From positions 1,674,001 to 1,738,000 of the forward strand of contig JAWZSP010000003.1 in assembly GCA_034401135.1 (NCBI GenBank): a stretch of DNA of 64,000 nt. Direction: 5' to 3'. Of the stretch, positions 44,200 to 57,446 are shown one piece after another (position 1 is the stretch's first letter; each line of letters begins with the position of its first letter). Source of the DNA: Volutella citrinella. Lineage: Eukaryota; Ascomycota; Sordariomycetes; Hypocreales; Nectriaceae. Below the pieces are notes generated by a model. The model was not told the origin of the DNA. It was given only the letters and a program-made list of their open reading frames with translations, and did not search any database. The translations under genes were made by a program, and so were the position numbers.

Positions 44200-44856
44200 G
44201 GTGGGCGGTTGCTAATGGGTATCAACTTTATAGATAGCGTGTGTCGTGGGGAAGCTGCATGTTCCGGTATGAAAAATGCGACTGCCTGGGGGTGGTGGAG
44301 GAGGGAGGCGAGAGTTGGTAAATCGACGCGGCAGGCTTTTGCCGTGACGGTGTTGTTGTAAGTGAAGCCGACGATAAGATGCCGCACGTGGAGGTGGAAT
44401 TGATCGCGCCGCGTAGTATGTAAGTCCCGCCGCACCGCCCTGGGCGCGTTTTGTTTACTTTCTACCCTCTTTTGTACTAGACCCGCAGTATTTTGGATCA
44501 TGGGTGTAGAGAATAGTGCGGCCAATGGTAGGCGAGACTGACGGGTGAGTCAGCAGCCCCCTTTGTTGCCTCGCCCCGCTAATGGCCCGACTCACCGATA
44601 CTGAAGAGCACACCCACACAAGCATGTTTCGATGAGCATTCGATTTCTGATTAGACGCCCAAGAAGTCGGAGAGGCAAAGAAACCAGGGATCCTGTATGT
44701 GTCACCGAAAGCGACGCGCCTTGACTTTCCGGCTGGAACCAGGCAAGACGCCCCGAACGCTCATTTGTTGCCGCCAAAGCGCTTTCTTGATGGGTCTGCT
44801 TCTTGACGCCACATCCCTGCTTCAGCCGCCCCGTCCTTGAACGTCTATGCGCCGCC
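44200..44856. promoter_or_regulatory. Divergent promoter region, Pcp1-like / FBXO21-like genes
   Basis: 657 bp between two divergent start codons, so it must carry both promoters. No canonical TATA box or family-specific operator could be assigned. Confidence 0.6.
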
Positions 44857-46885
44857 ATGTTGCTGGACCAAGTTCCGGATGAGATAATCCACCACCTGCT
44901 GTATTATATCTCCCCAGAAGATAATCTCATGCGATTTCAGCCACTCTCCCGCCGTTTGAGATGCTTGGCCAACGAATCTCTGCTCTGGAGATACTACTGC
45001 CGCACTGAGTTCCAGTTTTGGAACCCCAGTCATGGCTTCCAACACAAGCTCAGGGAACCAGCCGCCGATGTCGACTGGAAGGCCCTCTTCCTTTTGCGCA
45101 GAAACCGCAATAAACGAGTATCTCATCTACTCGACGGCATCCTGTTGACAAAGGTTGGCAGGTGGAACAAGTTTGAGCAGATAGCCAGGCTCGGGTACGA
45201 TGCGAAGGACTTCCTCCTTACCCAGTGTCACGCAGAAGACCATCTCGAAGATGTGCTGGCGAGACGGTAAGTGTCTCCTGATATGGGATGGTGGTCGGTA
45301 ACTAACACCTTGTCCAAGATACTACAGCCATTCCCTCCTGGATAGCATCCACAGAAGTCTAGCGATTGAGGAGTGGCATAGAATTCAGACGGCCAGTCTC
45401 CATCCCGCCTCGCAAAATGAGAATCTCGTGCTCGAGAGGGTCTTGGGCGCGTTTGACATGTTTGTATTACATGATCAACCGGGGGACATGGACGATGTGA
45501 GTTTGCATCTGGTTGAAATGCACCCTTTGCCTAACACCCGCATCTAGATCTCTCGAATTTTGGACCAAAAGGCGGCAGAGTTCCGGCAAAGCACGCCGCG
45601 CGTTCATGGAATGACGACTCGCGAGAAGGCCCTGGAGTTGAACCGTTGGCTTCGTGCAAACAATTTGACTGGCCTGCGAAACCCAGAGCGAAGCTACCGA
45701 AACCTGAGAAACTGTCTCATCGGCCAGGCTCTGCGCCATGAGGACCATGATTCCATTCCACTCATCTCAAGTGCCATATTCTGCTGCATTGCCCAAAGGC
45801 TTGGCGTGGAAGCCCAATGTTGTGCTTTCCCAACGCACGTCCATGTTATTGTGTCTGCGGAAACCGGCAAGACCTTGGATGGGGCTGAAGCTGCGCAGAC
45901 GGACTCTCACAGGGACCAGATGTTCTTGGACCCGTACGGTTCGGACGAGGAAACATCGCTTGAGTCTCTGCAAGCTATTCTAGCACAGTTTGGCTGGCAT
46001 GCTAACACTGATGTGTTTCTTTCCCCTGTTTCGGCCATATCTATTGCTATGAGGGCTGCCCGTAATATCAAAGCCACCTCGGCAAGAGTCTTCGAATCTC
46101 GAGATCAAGTAGATCTTCAACTGACCCGGCTCATCAGTGGCAATAGCTCCACCAACATGGAAGCTGCTTTGTATGCTGCCTTCTGGGCGTCTTTGCTCTT
46201 GACATCCGTGAATGGTTTTGAGTGGGACGAGAGCCTAGAGCCATTTCTTCGGAGGTTCTCCAAGAACTGGAACGAGGATGCTTGGCTGGTTGAAAAGTAT
46301 CTATGCCCGCTGTACGAGCGATTCGCTCACGTGCGGGATGGCTTCCAGCGCCATGGCCCTCATGGGTGGGACGACCCAAGGGAAATCTTGAGCTTGGTTC
46401 GCGAGCTAGATGGTTTGGCCCCTCCTGTTTTCCGGAGAGGCCAAGCTGCGGGGGACCCAGTGCCTTACAAGATTGGGCAGATTTTTCGACACCGACGCTA
46501 TCAGTGGATTGGAGTGATAAATGGGTGGACTGATCAGGGAACACGTCGGCTTCCAATGCCGCATACTGTGGCTATCGACGAGACTCTGGACGACAATAGC
46601 GACACGGATCTCCCGAGCCTGAGACGGCCGCGCAACCAGACATTCTATACGTGCCTGTGAGTGGCTTTGCCCGAAACAAAACCATGCCTTTTCGTACTGA
46701 CTGCATATAGACGCACCACAGGCACCGAGCGGCATGTTGTTGCGGAAGACAACATCGTTTTGGTTCAGGAACCTGCCGAGATACCGACTGAGTTGTTCCC
46801 TCTGGCTGGGAGGTTCTTCAAACGGTTCGATGAGGCGACGTGCAGTTTTGTGTCAAACATCCAAGAGCAGTATCCTGACGACTGA
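44857..46885 (+). CDS. F-box / transglutaminase-like / YccV-domain protein (FBXO21-like)
   Basis: Exons 44857-45266, 45319-45496, 45548-46656 and 46711-46885 encode 623 residues. An F-box sits at the N-terminus (LLDQVPDEIIHHLLYYI, then LMRFQPLSRRLRCLANESLLW), predicting Skp1 binding in an SCF ubiquitin ligase. The middle is a SirB1/transglutaminase-like region: Cys275-Cys276 in IFCCIAQRLG, His293/His295 in FPTHVHVIV and Asp324 in FLDPYG occupy papain-like triad positions. The C-terminus (about 490-620) is a YccV/HspQ-like domain (YKIGQIFRHRRYQWIGVINGW, and a second half after the last intron). This order is that of animal FBXO21 and its fungal counterparts. Substrate unknown. It converges on the deubiquitinase gene with 216 bp between the stops. 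Confidence 0.88.
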
Positions 46886-47101
46886 TTCGCTTTTCTTGCT
46901 GGAAAAAAAAAGAGTGCCTTGGTGTTTGGGGAAGGAATATTACGGCGTTGTAGATGATAAATGAGCGAGCCTGCGGTAGGATGTTTTATTTCGAGATGCA
47001 AAATATCCACATGGAATAGGCAATGCGTGCATTCACGAAACATTCTGTGTCCTCCCTTGTGAATAATATGCTACCCATTCTATTCGCCAAGGTGTGCGTG
47101 C

Positions 47102-48821
47102 TCACTGCGCGGCCTTGATGACATCCTCGAGCACCCCCTTCTCCGCAAGCTTCTTGGCCCAACGGTGAAGAGCTGGTCCGTAGTCCTTCTTTCGGCTCTC
47201 TACCCGACGCTCATCAACGGCAATGGACATCATCTCAGCTCGGTACTGCCCCATGGCAGCCTTGACCTCAATGGCAAGCTCTTGGTGAAGGGCGTATGCT
47301 TCAGCTGTCCGCAGTCCTGTTTGTGTGATCCTCTCATTCAACGAGTCTGGCATCTCGACGTCACTGATCATCGCGAGAGTGAGACCAAACTCTGAGAGCT
47401 GGTCGGGGTCGTTTGCATCCAAAGGTTTGTTCTCAGCAGACACCAGACCGATGAACTCATCCGACGGCTCCATGCGCTTGTGGAGATGGTCGAGAGATGC
47501 GACAGCTCGAGCAATGGCGCGAGAATGAGTTGCGAGAGGGTTCTGGCAGAGGGCCAGCAAGTTGAAAGACAACTGGCTTTCTTCATACTGAAACATGCGG
47601 GCCTCGATTTGCGGTCGGGCGATGTTGGTCCAATCTCCTTTGGATAGAGAGTCTGGGAGATGGATATCATTATTTCTTCTTCCTTCACTTCGGCGTCGAC
47701 GCGTGGTAACGGGGACCAACCTAGCTTCCTGGGCCGCGTTTTGAGGCCGTCAAGTTCCCACACATATCCTCCGGCTGGAACATAGGCGATGAAGTGATAC
47801 CCGTACTCGGGATTGGGTTTCTTCCTGGAAGAACGCGCCCCTTTCCTGGGAGCTGCTCTTGCCTTTGCCTTCTTGGACTTTGACTCCGACATCTCGTTCT
47901 CCAAGAACAAGTCGGCATTGAGATGATCCATGCGGCGAGTGAATGAATTGTGGATAGCCCTGATGAAGGTATTGTTCCCAAGCTGGTATCCTCGGAGAGG
48001 CGTGGAGAGGTTCTTTGTCGACTCTTTGAACTCATTTAGTTTGTCACCAAGGTTTATGCCTTCGGCATTCATGATTATGTTGAGCATGGCGACGGTGGCG
48101 CAAGCGTTGTCGGTTGTCTGTCAATTGGGGGATCCCAGTCAGTGTGCGACGAAGGGCATGCGCCTGATAGTATCAACGCTCTCACCTGGTTCGCAAACCA
48201 CAAGCCTGTCGCCGTCTCCTCCTCCTCTTCTTCTTCGTCATTCCCTGGAACGTACTGAAACAGAAAGATCAAGCCAAAAACGGGGGTTCTAAGGCGTAGT
48301 GAGCGGAGAGCAACGGAGGCAGTGCCAAGACCGAAGCATACGGGAGCATATCCAGCGATGCCTGATCCATTGTGAAGATTTCTTGTGCTTTTATGTCTTG
48401 AACTCCAAGGTCGCGTAGAATGATGTTGAAAAAGGCCTGAGAATATTGTCAGATGCAAAGACAAGGACCAGGATGCTGCAGCGCTCACGGGCTCCGATTC
48501 AAGTTCAATCCACCCATCCCAGTTCTGAATATCCTCCGCACTGAGCGGCGCCAAGGCCTGGTCAAGGAGCTCGCCCGAAGGTGCAGTAGCCTTGCCCACA
48601 GCCTCAGCCGCCTTCCGCTTCGGATTGCGCCGGGGGTCTGTCATCGTGGCGGCTTCTGACTTCAACTGTGGTGGTGTAGCCAGACTACGGCGACTGGCTT
48701 GACGGGCTGAGCGACGGAGGGTAGGCCCCTTCCCTGAAGTCTGGTTCGTCTGCGAACAAACGTCAGCATCGCCAAGATTTGAAGTTGCGCGTTCTCCTCG
48801 TGGTGGTGAAGTGGCATCCAT
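47102..48821 (-). CDS. uch2: Ubiquitin C-terminal hydrolase, UCH37/Uch2-like
   Basis: Exons 48821-48489, 48436-48342, 48288-48186, 48117-47721 and 47652-47102 give 492 residues; an in-frame ATG at 48860 would add 13. A basic, Ser-rich N-terminal extension (about 105 residues) precedes the peptidase C12 domain. Catalytic residues are all visible: oxyanion Gln177 (WFANQ), Cys183 (TTDNACATVAML), His285 (YGYHFIAYV) and Asp300 (WELDG). The C-terminal helical ULD-like tail (ALHQELAIEVKAAMGQY, then HRWAKKLAEKGVLEDVIKAA) matches UCHL5, which trims ubiquitin at the 19S proteasome lid via Rpn13 or acts in INO80. A basic KSKKAKARAAPRKG insert lies in the cross-over region. The last intron uses a weak GTTGGT donor but restores the tail frame. 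Confidence 0.9.
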
Positions 48822-49863
48822 TTTGTCCTTTGGAGTGAGTGAGAAGCTGCCTGGTCGCATTGGCCAAAGTGCCAGTTGATGGCGGTTTGTAGGTGAAAGG
48901 GGGGGAAGTGAGTTGCAACACACGGACTACTAGTACTGCTTGGAACGTCGATTACTGTAGAAGTAGTGGTACCAACGTATTGAGGCACCGATGGCATCGG
49001 CGGAAAGTGACTGGGCGAGCCACAGCCGTTGAAGGCACAAACAATCATCTATGGCTAAACGGTGGCTGGCAATGGACGCGTCGCCTATGGGGGGCAATGG
49101 TATAATGAACGTAAGAATAGGCGAGCGACTTACAGTCAAGTTATGATTGGAACGAGCACATCAAGGCTGACACAGGTTATGTGGTTTCTAGTCTGGCTCT
49201 TCTAATTGCTGGTGATGAATCAGGCGGACAAGAAAAGGCAGATGATTGTCAATATGGCATTATACATAGGAGGCGGATTGATGTGTGGTTCCTGTGCGTT
49301 ATGACACACATTATACCATAGGCAAGAAGAGAACCATCACGGTGTGGATCAGTATAGGCGCGAATCTGTTGTTGGCATCAGTTCATCGAGAGCCTTGTTG
49401 GAGTGAGTGTTTGGTGGTGTACAAGGACCAATAAGTCAACTGGCCAGAGCTAAGATCCTTTGGTGCCAGCAAGGCTTATGGATGAGCTACCTACAGCAAG
49501 GTACTCACTGGGGAATGGCGCGAGTTGGAGCAGCGGAACCAATCAGATTGCGTTTTGAGCTACCAGCCTACTATCCTGCGAGGCTACAGCGTTGCCGTAG
49601 CCTTAGTAGGTGGGCTCTACAGGGGTCGAGCTAGCGGTGCTGCGACTGCCTGTGAGTCGCGTCCTGACGTGACGGAATTTCTCAGGCCCAGGAATTTCAG
49701 GCGTGAAAACCAGGTCGAACCAAAACACCAAACACCACCACAACCCATCCACACCAGTGCCAACACCTGCCCCGGACAACCTTCAGCGCACGATCGGTTG
49801 GCCGCATCCTCGCTCACAGATGCTAATTCCCCGGCGCGCCCCTTTTCAAGGAATGCGAATGCC
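48822..49863. promoter_or_regulatory. Divergent promoter region, UCH37-like / POM152
   Basis: About 1 kb between divergent starts, with an ACGCGT near 49077. Both promoters are expected here. The frame upstream of 49864 stays open to 49525 but has no conserved content. Confidence 0.5.
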
Positions 49864-52800
49864 ATGAGCGCCACACCCCGCCTACGGTCTGGGTTTCCAG
49901 CAACCCCAGCTACCGCTCACCAACGACGATACAACCAGCAGCAGACTCCCACCTCGGTCGCCTCCACCTCGTCAGCTGGCGGCTCTACCACCAAGTCGCC
50001 CAAGCTTCCTCTTGCCCCCGAGAGCGCGCCCGCACCACCCGCTGCCAGCCAGCCAGTCATCCCGTTGACCCTCCTCGATGGGCCCCAACAACGCCTCTAT
50101 GCCTTTGGCGTCTACGTCCTGCTCTGGGCGTGGAAGCTTTACGACTGGCTTCAAGTCGTTGAGGATGGAGACACCTCCTGGTGGCTCTTCCTTAAGTGGA
50201 TCTTCATCGACTTTGCCTTCCTCTTCGGCGTCCCAGAGCTGAGGATACCTTGGCTTGAACTGTCGCAACCCGTTGTCACGACTGCCTTCGGCTTGCATGT
50301 CGTCATCAACTACATGCTGATGTTCAATATCCCCGTAAGTCGTGAAGCCAAGCACCGTTCCCACTGCAATAGCATACTGACACAGCTCTGGACAGATCCC
50401 TTGGCAGTCGTGGCTGCTCGGCTTCGCCAAGGTCCTGTACGATCGCGAAATCTCCATTTCCGAGCACAACGTGAAAGTGTCAACTATTCTCAACAACCAC
50501 TCTCTCATCATGGGCAAGCAGATCATCAACATCCTCCCCGAGGGCTCTGCGGTCCTCAATCCGGAGCACCACCCGTTCTGCCTCACTGGCAAGCCCAAGA
50601 GCTCCGTGTCCCTGCCAATTTACTTCAACGCCAGTGTCCCAGCCGAGATTGAACTGATTCGAATCGACCTTGAAACCAATAACCAGGAGACGATCAAGAT
50701 CTCGAACCGCGAGGTTGGAAGGGTCGCCAAGCAAATTCGAGAGCACAACTCTGATCAGACGACGTCAGGCTTCCAGTGGGATTATCCGGTCAAGAAACCC
50801 GGCGTTTACCGCCTGGGCAAGGTCCTTGATGAATACAAGCTCGAGGTTCAGCGCACGACCAAGGATACATATGTCGTCCCTTGCCCCCAAGCCAGGGTCA
50901 AGTCCTCCAGCGAAAGCCAACGCTGCATCAACGACCTCTCGGACCTGTCATTGGAAGTCTTTGGGACCCCCCCGCTGAAGATTGTGTACAGTCGGACCAC
51001 CGACAAACAGGAGCTCAGCTTCCACTTCCAGAGCCTCCATCCTGATGGGTTCTCGTCCCCACTCCTTGGGGCATCCTCCGGCTTGGTTGCGGAAAACGAC
51101 GACGACATCTCATGGGTACGACCTGCCAAGGTTACCGTCGGCCTCAACGAATCAATGACCTCGGCTGGTGAATGGAGGTACTCCGTCAACGAGGTTCACG
51201 ATGGTTTCGGGAATGTGGTCAAGTACAACGAGGAAGAATACGAGTCGGAGAAGGCCATACCAAAGGGCTTGACACATACATTTGCCGTCAAGGAACGGCC
51301 AAAGGTCCGCATGAACGGATGTGACCTGCGCAAACCCCTGAAAGTTGCTAAGGGCAGGGAAACCGCTCTCCCTTTTGCCTTCAGCGTCGGCGGTCCCGTT
51401 GGCGACACCTCGCACGAAATCACCTGGGAGTTTTCACCTATTGACACATTGACCAACAGCGGTGAACACGGCGACAAAGTCTCACTTGGCCGCCATTTGG
51501 CCATCAACTCTCATGACCGGCCCAAGGTCTCTGAGCCAGGCCTTTACACTTTGAAATCCGTCACAAGCGGGTCCTGCAAAGGCGAGGTCAACGAACCCTC
51601 ATCTTGCCTTCTGCTGAACCCGCTTGAGCCCCAGTTGTCGATTCGATCAGAAGATATCCCCGACAAGTGCGCTGGAAACTCCATTGGCCTGCGCGTGGAT
51701 CTTGACTTGGTCGGCACTCCCCCTTTCATCGTCAAGTACGATGTGACCACGGACGGCGGCAAACCAGAAACGCAGATCCACCATGTCTCGGGACTGAGAT
51801 CGCAGCTTGAGCTGGTTCCCACAATGGCAGGACACCATAAATATGTCTTCAAATCGATTTCTGACAACATCTACCAAAACCTGGCCCTATCGGGAGAAGA
51901 CAAGACTTTGGAGCAGGAGGTCAAGCCCGCGGCTTCGGCTCATATCTCCAGCAAAACCCAAAACATTGGAGCCTGCTTGGACTCCGCGGTCGAGTTGGAT
52001 GTGATCCTCTACGGTGATGCTCCATTCACACTGGAATGGGAGATTGTTCACGATGGGAAGCGAAAGACGGAGCGCGCGGTTGGTATCCAGGAAAACAAAT
52101 TCAAGATCAAGACGGCAACACTCAACAAGGGAGGAGAGTATATTCTAGGGCTAAGCAGCATCCAAGACAAGCGCGGATGCCGCTCGTTCCTCGAGGACCA
52201 GGTCAAGATCTCTGTCCGGCGACAGCAGCCTCGAGCGGCATTTGGCCTCGTCGAGCACAAACAGAGCATCATGGCCGTTGAAGGGACGCCTCTCCGCCTG
52301 CCCCTGCGCTTGCAGGGAGAGGCGCCGTGGACAATTTCATATCGAAATCTCAATGGCACTGGAGAAGTGTTTACGAAACACGCCAACAACGCCAATGATT
52401 TCATTCTCGTGAGATCGAGAGGCACATATGAAATCACCGAGGTGAAGGACAAACAGTGCCCCGGTGCAGTCGACTTGCCTGCCTCTAAGTTCTCTGTTGA
52501 TTGGTTCCCCCGACCGGAGATGTCTCTGATTGAGAATGAGAGTACCAGCCCTGGTGCTTCCGAGGGTTCTTTCATCAAGCAGGACGTCTGCGAAGGAGAC
52601 ATTGATGGCTTTGAGATTGGCCTCAAAGGTTCGAACACCCTTACATCGTAACACAGCCATCTGCTAACAGTTGAATAGGATCCCCTCCCTATCATGTGGT
52701 GTACGAGGTTAGGCACAAATCTTTCCAGGGATCCGGTTCCAAGAGCGATCGAAAGTTTGATGCCGCCTTGTCCAAGGCCGCGGTTTCGATGGATACATCG

Positions 52801-53763
52801 AAACCTGGCGAATATCAATACAAGTTTTCGGGACTCGCAGACAACCTGTACACCGACGTGGTATCTCAGTCCCTTGTTATCAGGCAGCGTGTCAACGCGA
52901 AGCCCGCGGCCGCTTTCTCAAAGCCAGGGCAGTCTTTCAAGTACTGTGTAGAGGAGCAGGAGCAGGAAGACAAGATCCCCATCACCTTGACTGGTGTGGC
53001 ACCTTTCTATGTCGAAGTCGAAGTCAAGCACCAAGCTGGCTCTCCCGCTGAGACGTATAGAATCCCATCCATCACCTCCAACTCGTTCGGCATGAAGATC
53101 CCACGGCAGCACCTCCGCCTCGGCAGCCAGCAAGTTCGCATTCGAACTGTCCGGGACGCTCGTGGCTGCCAGCAGAAATACGAGATTGGCGGCCCATCGA
53201 TCCAGATCCAGCTGTACGACGCCCCGTCTATTTATCCTCTGGAATCTCGCCAGGACTATTGCGTCGGTGAGCGCATCGCCTACACCCTCTCGGGCACACC
53301 TCCTTTCGATATCAGATATGACTTCAACGGCAAGTGGAACGCCAAGTCGCAAACGACAAACTTCCGCCGTATCGCGGAGAAGCCTGGTGATTTCACCATC
53401 ACCAGCATCTCCGACAAGGCGAGCGAGTGCCGCGCTGCCGTGAACCTGCAGAAGACGATCCATCCACTGCCGAGCGTTCAGATCAGCCGAGGCAAGCAGT
53501 CGCGTGTCGATATTCACGAGGGCAATGAGGTTGATATCCTCTTTGAATTCTGGGGAACTCCACCTTTTGAGTTTACCTACACACGCAGCAGCAACGCCAA
53601 GAAGGGCCAGAAGAGCGTCGTTCTGGAGACGCGTCACGACGTCTCATATGAGCATAGCAAGGTCGTCAAGGCCAGCCAGGAAGGCACGTACGAGGTCGTG
53701 GCAATCAAGGACAAGTATTGTTCCTTTTCAACCCAGCAGGTTGAGAAGAGGGATAGTAAATGA
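49864..53763 (+). CDS. pom152: Nuclear pore membrane protein POM152
   Basis: Exons 49864-50334, 50396-52628 and 52679-53763 encode 1262 residues, the expected size (yeast 1337). The short N-terminus (1-65) is Ser/Thr/Pro-rich and faces the cytoplasm/pore. Three hydrophobic stretches lie between about 75 and 165 ([36 protein letters not shown], and [12 protein letters not shown] running on into [10 protein letters not shown]). The rest is lumenal: a string of Ig-like beta repeats with recurrent G(T/A)PPF and YT/YEI-x-D-x-x-C motifs (for example [54 protein letters not shown]). Pom152 forms the membrane ring of the nuclear pore complex with Pom34 and Ndc1. The start is the first Met before the disordered N-terminus; an open frame upstream lacks conserved features. 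Confidence 0.95.
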
Positions 53764-54060
53764 TACCATTGAGGGGACGTAATTAGATGACCGGGGGTGG
53801 ATATGGCAGGATGGGACAGGCTGCTCTAGGCAGGCTTTGGATTTGTCAAAAGCGGGTATGGCGGGCAGACGATATGTATATACATTTTATACCATGGATC
53901 GGCGTTTTTGTTAGTCAATCGAAACTGAATATGAGGCATAGACGGGGCGAATTTGACAATGTGCTCTGGTACTCTTTCTCTTTTGCGACTATCAGCACTG
54001 GTAGTATGGGTATCAGTCAGTCTCCGTGTTTAAACCCGGGAGAGCTCTATAATGTCCAAT
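53764..54060. other. Convergent intergenic, pom152 / utp22
   Basis: Short AT-rich 3'-3' spacer; nothing further seen. Confidence 0.6.
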
Positions 54061-57000
54061 TTATTCCACCTCTTCTATCCTCTTGATCATGTCACCACCA
54101 ACTCGCGCGATCTCCAGCAACACCGCTGTCCGGTTCGCCTCGACCATGTCGTCATCCTCCTCCTCCTCCTCCTCCACCCTGCTGAAGTTGAACGGCAAGC
54201 CGGCCCGGAACTTTTGGCGTTGTAGCTTCGGGTTCCAAATCGCGCCGATGACAGCATCGTCGCCCCTGACATCGCCCGCCGGCACGCCGCGGAAGAAGAC
54301 GAGCGTGTCGTCATACACACGCTGCAGCTCCTGTGCGAAAATATCGACGGGATGGCCACGGATGGGCAGCGGGGCGCGGCCGGTGCGGTCGTCGAGATTC
54401 TTGAATTGCGAATGCTTGCGGGCCGAAGGGTCGGAGGCGGCGTCGCGAAGAATGGAGCCAACAGCTTTGGGGGAGAGGTGGATGAGAAGGTCGTAGTCTT
54501 GGAGCGACGTCTCGAAGAGGACGGACGGATCGATACGGTAGTCGTCGTCCTTGATGAGCTTACAGGCGGCCTTGGCTAGGCGGGTCATGCGGGATGCTGC
54601 CAGCTTGGACGGCCCATCACGGGTGTAGGCGAGGCCCGAGGTGTCTGCGGAGGTGGCGACAATCATGGTGGCGTGGTTCATGTTGGGGTCGCGGCTTCTC
54701 CATCCTTCCAGCTCCTTGTGGATTGCGTAACGCTCTGCCGTGCTGAGAGTCTCGGCGGAGTCGACAATCAAGGGCTCGTCCCTCCAGTCCCATCGGGCGA
54801 GGAACGAAAGAGTGCGCAGGAACCCTGTGGCGACGCTCGAAGGAATCCTCCACGGATATGGCTGGAGGAAGACGTGGAGCACGAACAGCTCGATGAGCTC
54901 CTCGCTGATGTGGTTGGACAGCTTGTGACTGTTGAACCAGTGCTTGACAAGCCGGATCGTCGGCGAGAGGGGGTGCAGTCGGGTGCAAAAAGTAGAGATG
55001 GTTTGCGTGTGTAGTGGCAGGGTTGTAAAAAGCCACTCAAATCTTGCCAGCGCCGCCTCTGAGTCTTCGCGAACGTGGTGATCCAGGGTTTTGTTTTTGA
55101 TCTGTCGTTGTAGTAGCGTCTCTTCTAGGTCGCTGTGAATCCGGAGTCGGAATGCAGCCCCCGTATCGTAGACGATGTCGAGGTATGCCAGGTTCTCAAC
55201 GCCAATCTCTCTGTTCTCACGTCCCAGATGAGTTGTGAGGTTATCCTTGGCGGCTGAGAGGCGCCTGTCAAAGTCGAGAAGGAATTCAATCTTGGCTTCC
55301 TGGATGGCGACCAGATTCTCAGGCCACTTGCTGGAGACTTCAAAGTAGAGGTTTACGTCGATGGGCTGAATGGTTCCTTGGTGGAAGCCCGGGGTTGGAG
55401 GCACGAGGGACGAGTAGCGTGCGGCTGCCGAGACAGGCGAAAGCTGGCGGATCTGCAGAGGCAGGTCTTCCAGATTCCTGATGTCATATTCCAGGGTCTG
55501 GAACGCGCTCCGTGCGGCGTCAAAGGCCTCCTTGTCCAGGTGGGACAAGCCAATGGTCGAGAAGAAGCCGGAGCCAAACGAAGTGAGCTCTTCTTTGACG
55601 ATTTTCAGGTGACGCTTTAGGATATGTGCAGTGATCTCCTCGCAGATCTGGAAAGGAAGCTTGCTCGACCACCCAATGCATTCCAAGATGCTACCATCCT
55701 TGAACCGGCGAAGCTCGGCCTTTTCTCCCCAGAATTGACGAAACTTGGCAGCTTCCTTCTGCTCCTCTGCCGGCGGACCCTGCTCCATCTGCCGAGACAT
55801 CTGGACGGACTCAAAAATGACCCCGATGGTAACCTTGTCAGCTTCTACAGGCCTCGATTGACCCAAGGACCAGCCACGCTTAGGGGCAATCCGGAAGTGC
55901 ACCAGTTGTGCCCGGTTCCCGTAAGCCTTTCCTAGCACCTTGAAGGCTTCTACACTGAAGTCCCAAGCAGGGCCCTTGCGGTCGGGAGATGTGGACGGCT
56001 TGGATATATCTGGGCTCTTAATTTCGAAGATTGCGTCAAAGGTCTGCAGGGGTGCGTCCGTCTTGATGATAAAGGTCGGCTCGAACTTGTCGGCTGCCTC
56101 GTCAGCAAGCAGATCGGTCGTGGACTTGGCGTGGCTCCGCAAAAGGCTGGCCGACCAAGGGGCCATCTTGAAAAGGATGTTCAGCTCGCGGGCTGGGTCA
56201 AACATGACCGGGCCGGGTTCTCTGATTGTATCCAGACCAGCCTTGGAGGATCCAAGAACACAAGGCTTCTTGTTGAAGTCGGTAGTGGAGAGGAACTGCA
56301 CAGTAGCTTTGAACAGCTCCGTGCTACTCAGTGACGTTGAGAGGACGGCCTGGCCGTTGCGACCTCCCGTCTGCAGAAGAAGTGCGATCATGACAGCCCA
56401 CTCAAAGTGGCCAAAGCCGCCACGAGACACGGAGCCGCCAAAGCCTCGTTGCTGCAGCCAGATCCTGCCGAGGACGCAAGCTTCGGGGAACGCAGGGCAT
56501 TCATTCTTGGCGTGGGTAAGAAGGCGCAGGTATGCAATAAAAGCCTCCTCGGCCTTGAGCGTAGAGTTGTAAAAGGGCGTTGCCAAGCCGGTCTTTTTCT
56601 CATCTGCGTCACCACTCTTGTTGGAATTCGAGGTTGGCAGTAGCTTGGATTTCGGGAAGAGGCCCTCGGGCGCGCAGGGAATCAGGCGGATGACATATTT
56701 CGACTTGGTAGCCTTCTTCTTGGACGACTTGATCTTTGTAGTTTCCTCACTGTCGTCGGGCTTAGGCCGCAGTGCGAGGACTGGGAGCAAAGGGTTTTCG
56801 TTGAGAAGCTCGAAGCCGAGGTCCATGGAGTCACCCATTTCCTTCTTGACGTGGGCTGCAATGTAGGCAATGTAGTAGGCCCTTCGATAAAAGTAACGCA
56901 TATTCGCATAATCTTTCTCCTGGAACATGGATTTGGGCATCTGAACCACCATGTCGATGCCGTACTCTGTTTGAGACTTGACCATGGTCTTGGCGACGTA

Positions 57001-57446
57001 GCTGCCCACGACGTTGAACGAGGCGGGCTTCGCGAAGGACAGCTTGTAAGGCGCATTGCTCGCGGGCTTCGGGTCCGGATAGGGGATAGCGATGCGGTGC
57101 TTCTTCTCGAACTTGGCACTGGCCTCGGTGATCTGTTGCGAAGAGTGGTTAGTTGAACTGAGTCTCTAGCAAATGCGGACCATTTGCCGAGGACACCCAC
57201 GGGTACAGGATCATGAGCGGGCGCAGACTCAACAGCTTCCTTGAGCCGGTGCAAGTGAGAGTCAATGCCGCTTAATGTCTTGCCATAGTCGAGCTTGGCT
57301 TCCTTGAGCAGTTCGTCGGTTTGCAGGACAAAGGTGCTCGCGGTCGAGACACGAGTGGAGCTGCGAGCTTCAAAATCGATGAGACCGTCGTGCCTCAGAC
57401 CAGAGCCTTCGTGGCCGAGCTTGCGCCTTTTCGAGCTCGACTCCAT
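54061..57446 (-). CDS. utp22: U3 snoRNP-associated protein UTP22 (Nrap family)
   Basis: Exons 57446-57201 and 57132-54061 encode 1105 residues, within the family range (yeast 1237). The N-terminus is basic (SSSKRRKLG, nuclear). The exon 2 start (ITEASAKFEKKHRIAIPYPD) begins the first Nrap domain, with VVGSYVAKTMVKSQTEYGID in the nucleotidyltransferase-like fold and EKDYANMRYFYRRAYYIAYI after it. Later segments (CVLGRIWLQQRGFGGSVSR, FAQELQRVYDDTLVFFRG and a terminal ADP-like KLQRQKFRAGLPFNF) are typical. Utp22 with Rrp7 forms the UTP-C module of the small-subunit processome and binds casein kinase 2 in yeast. Introns are otherwise absent, as usual for this gene. Confidence 0.95.
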
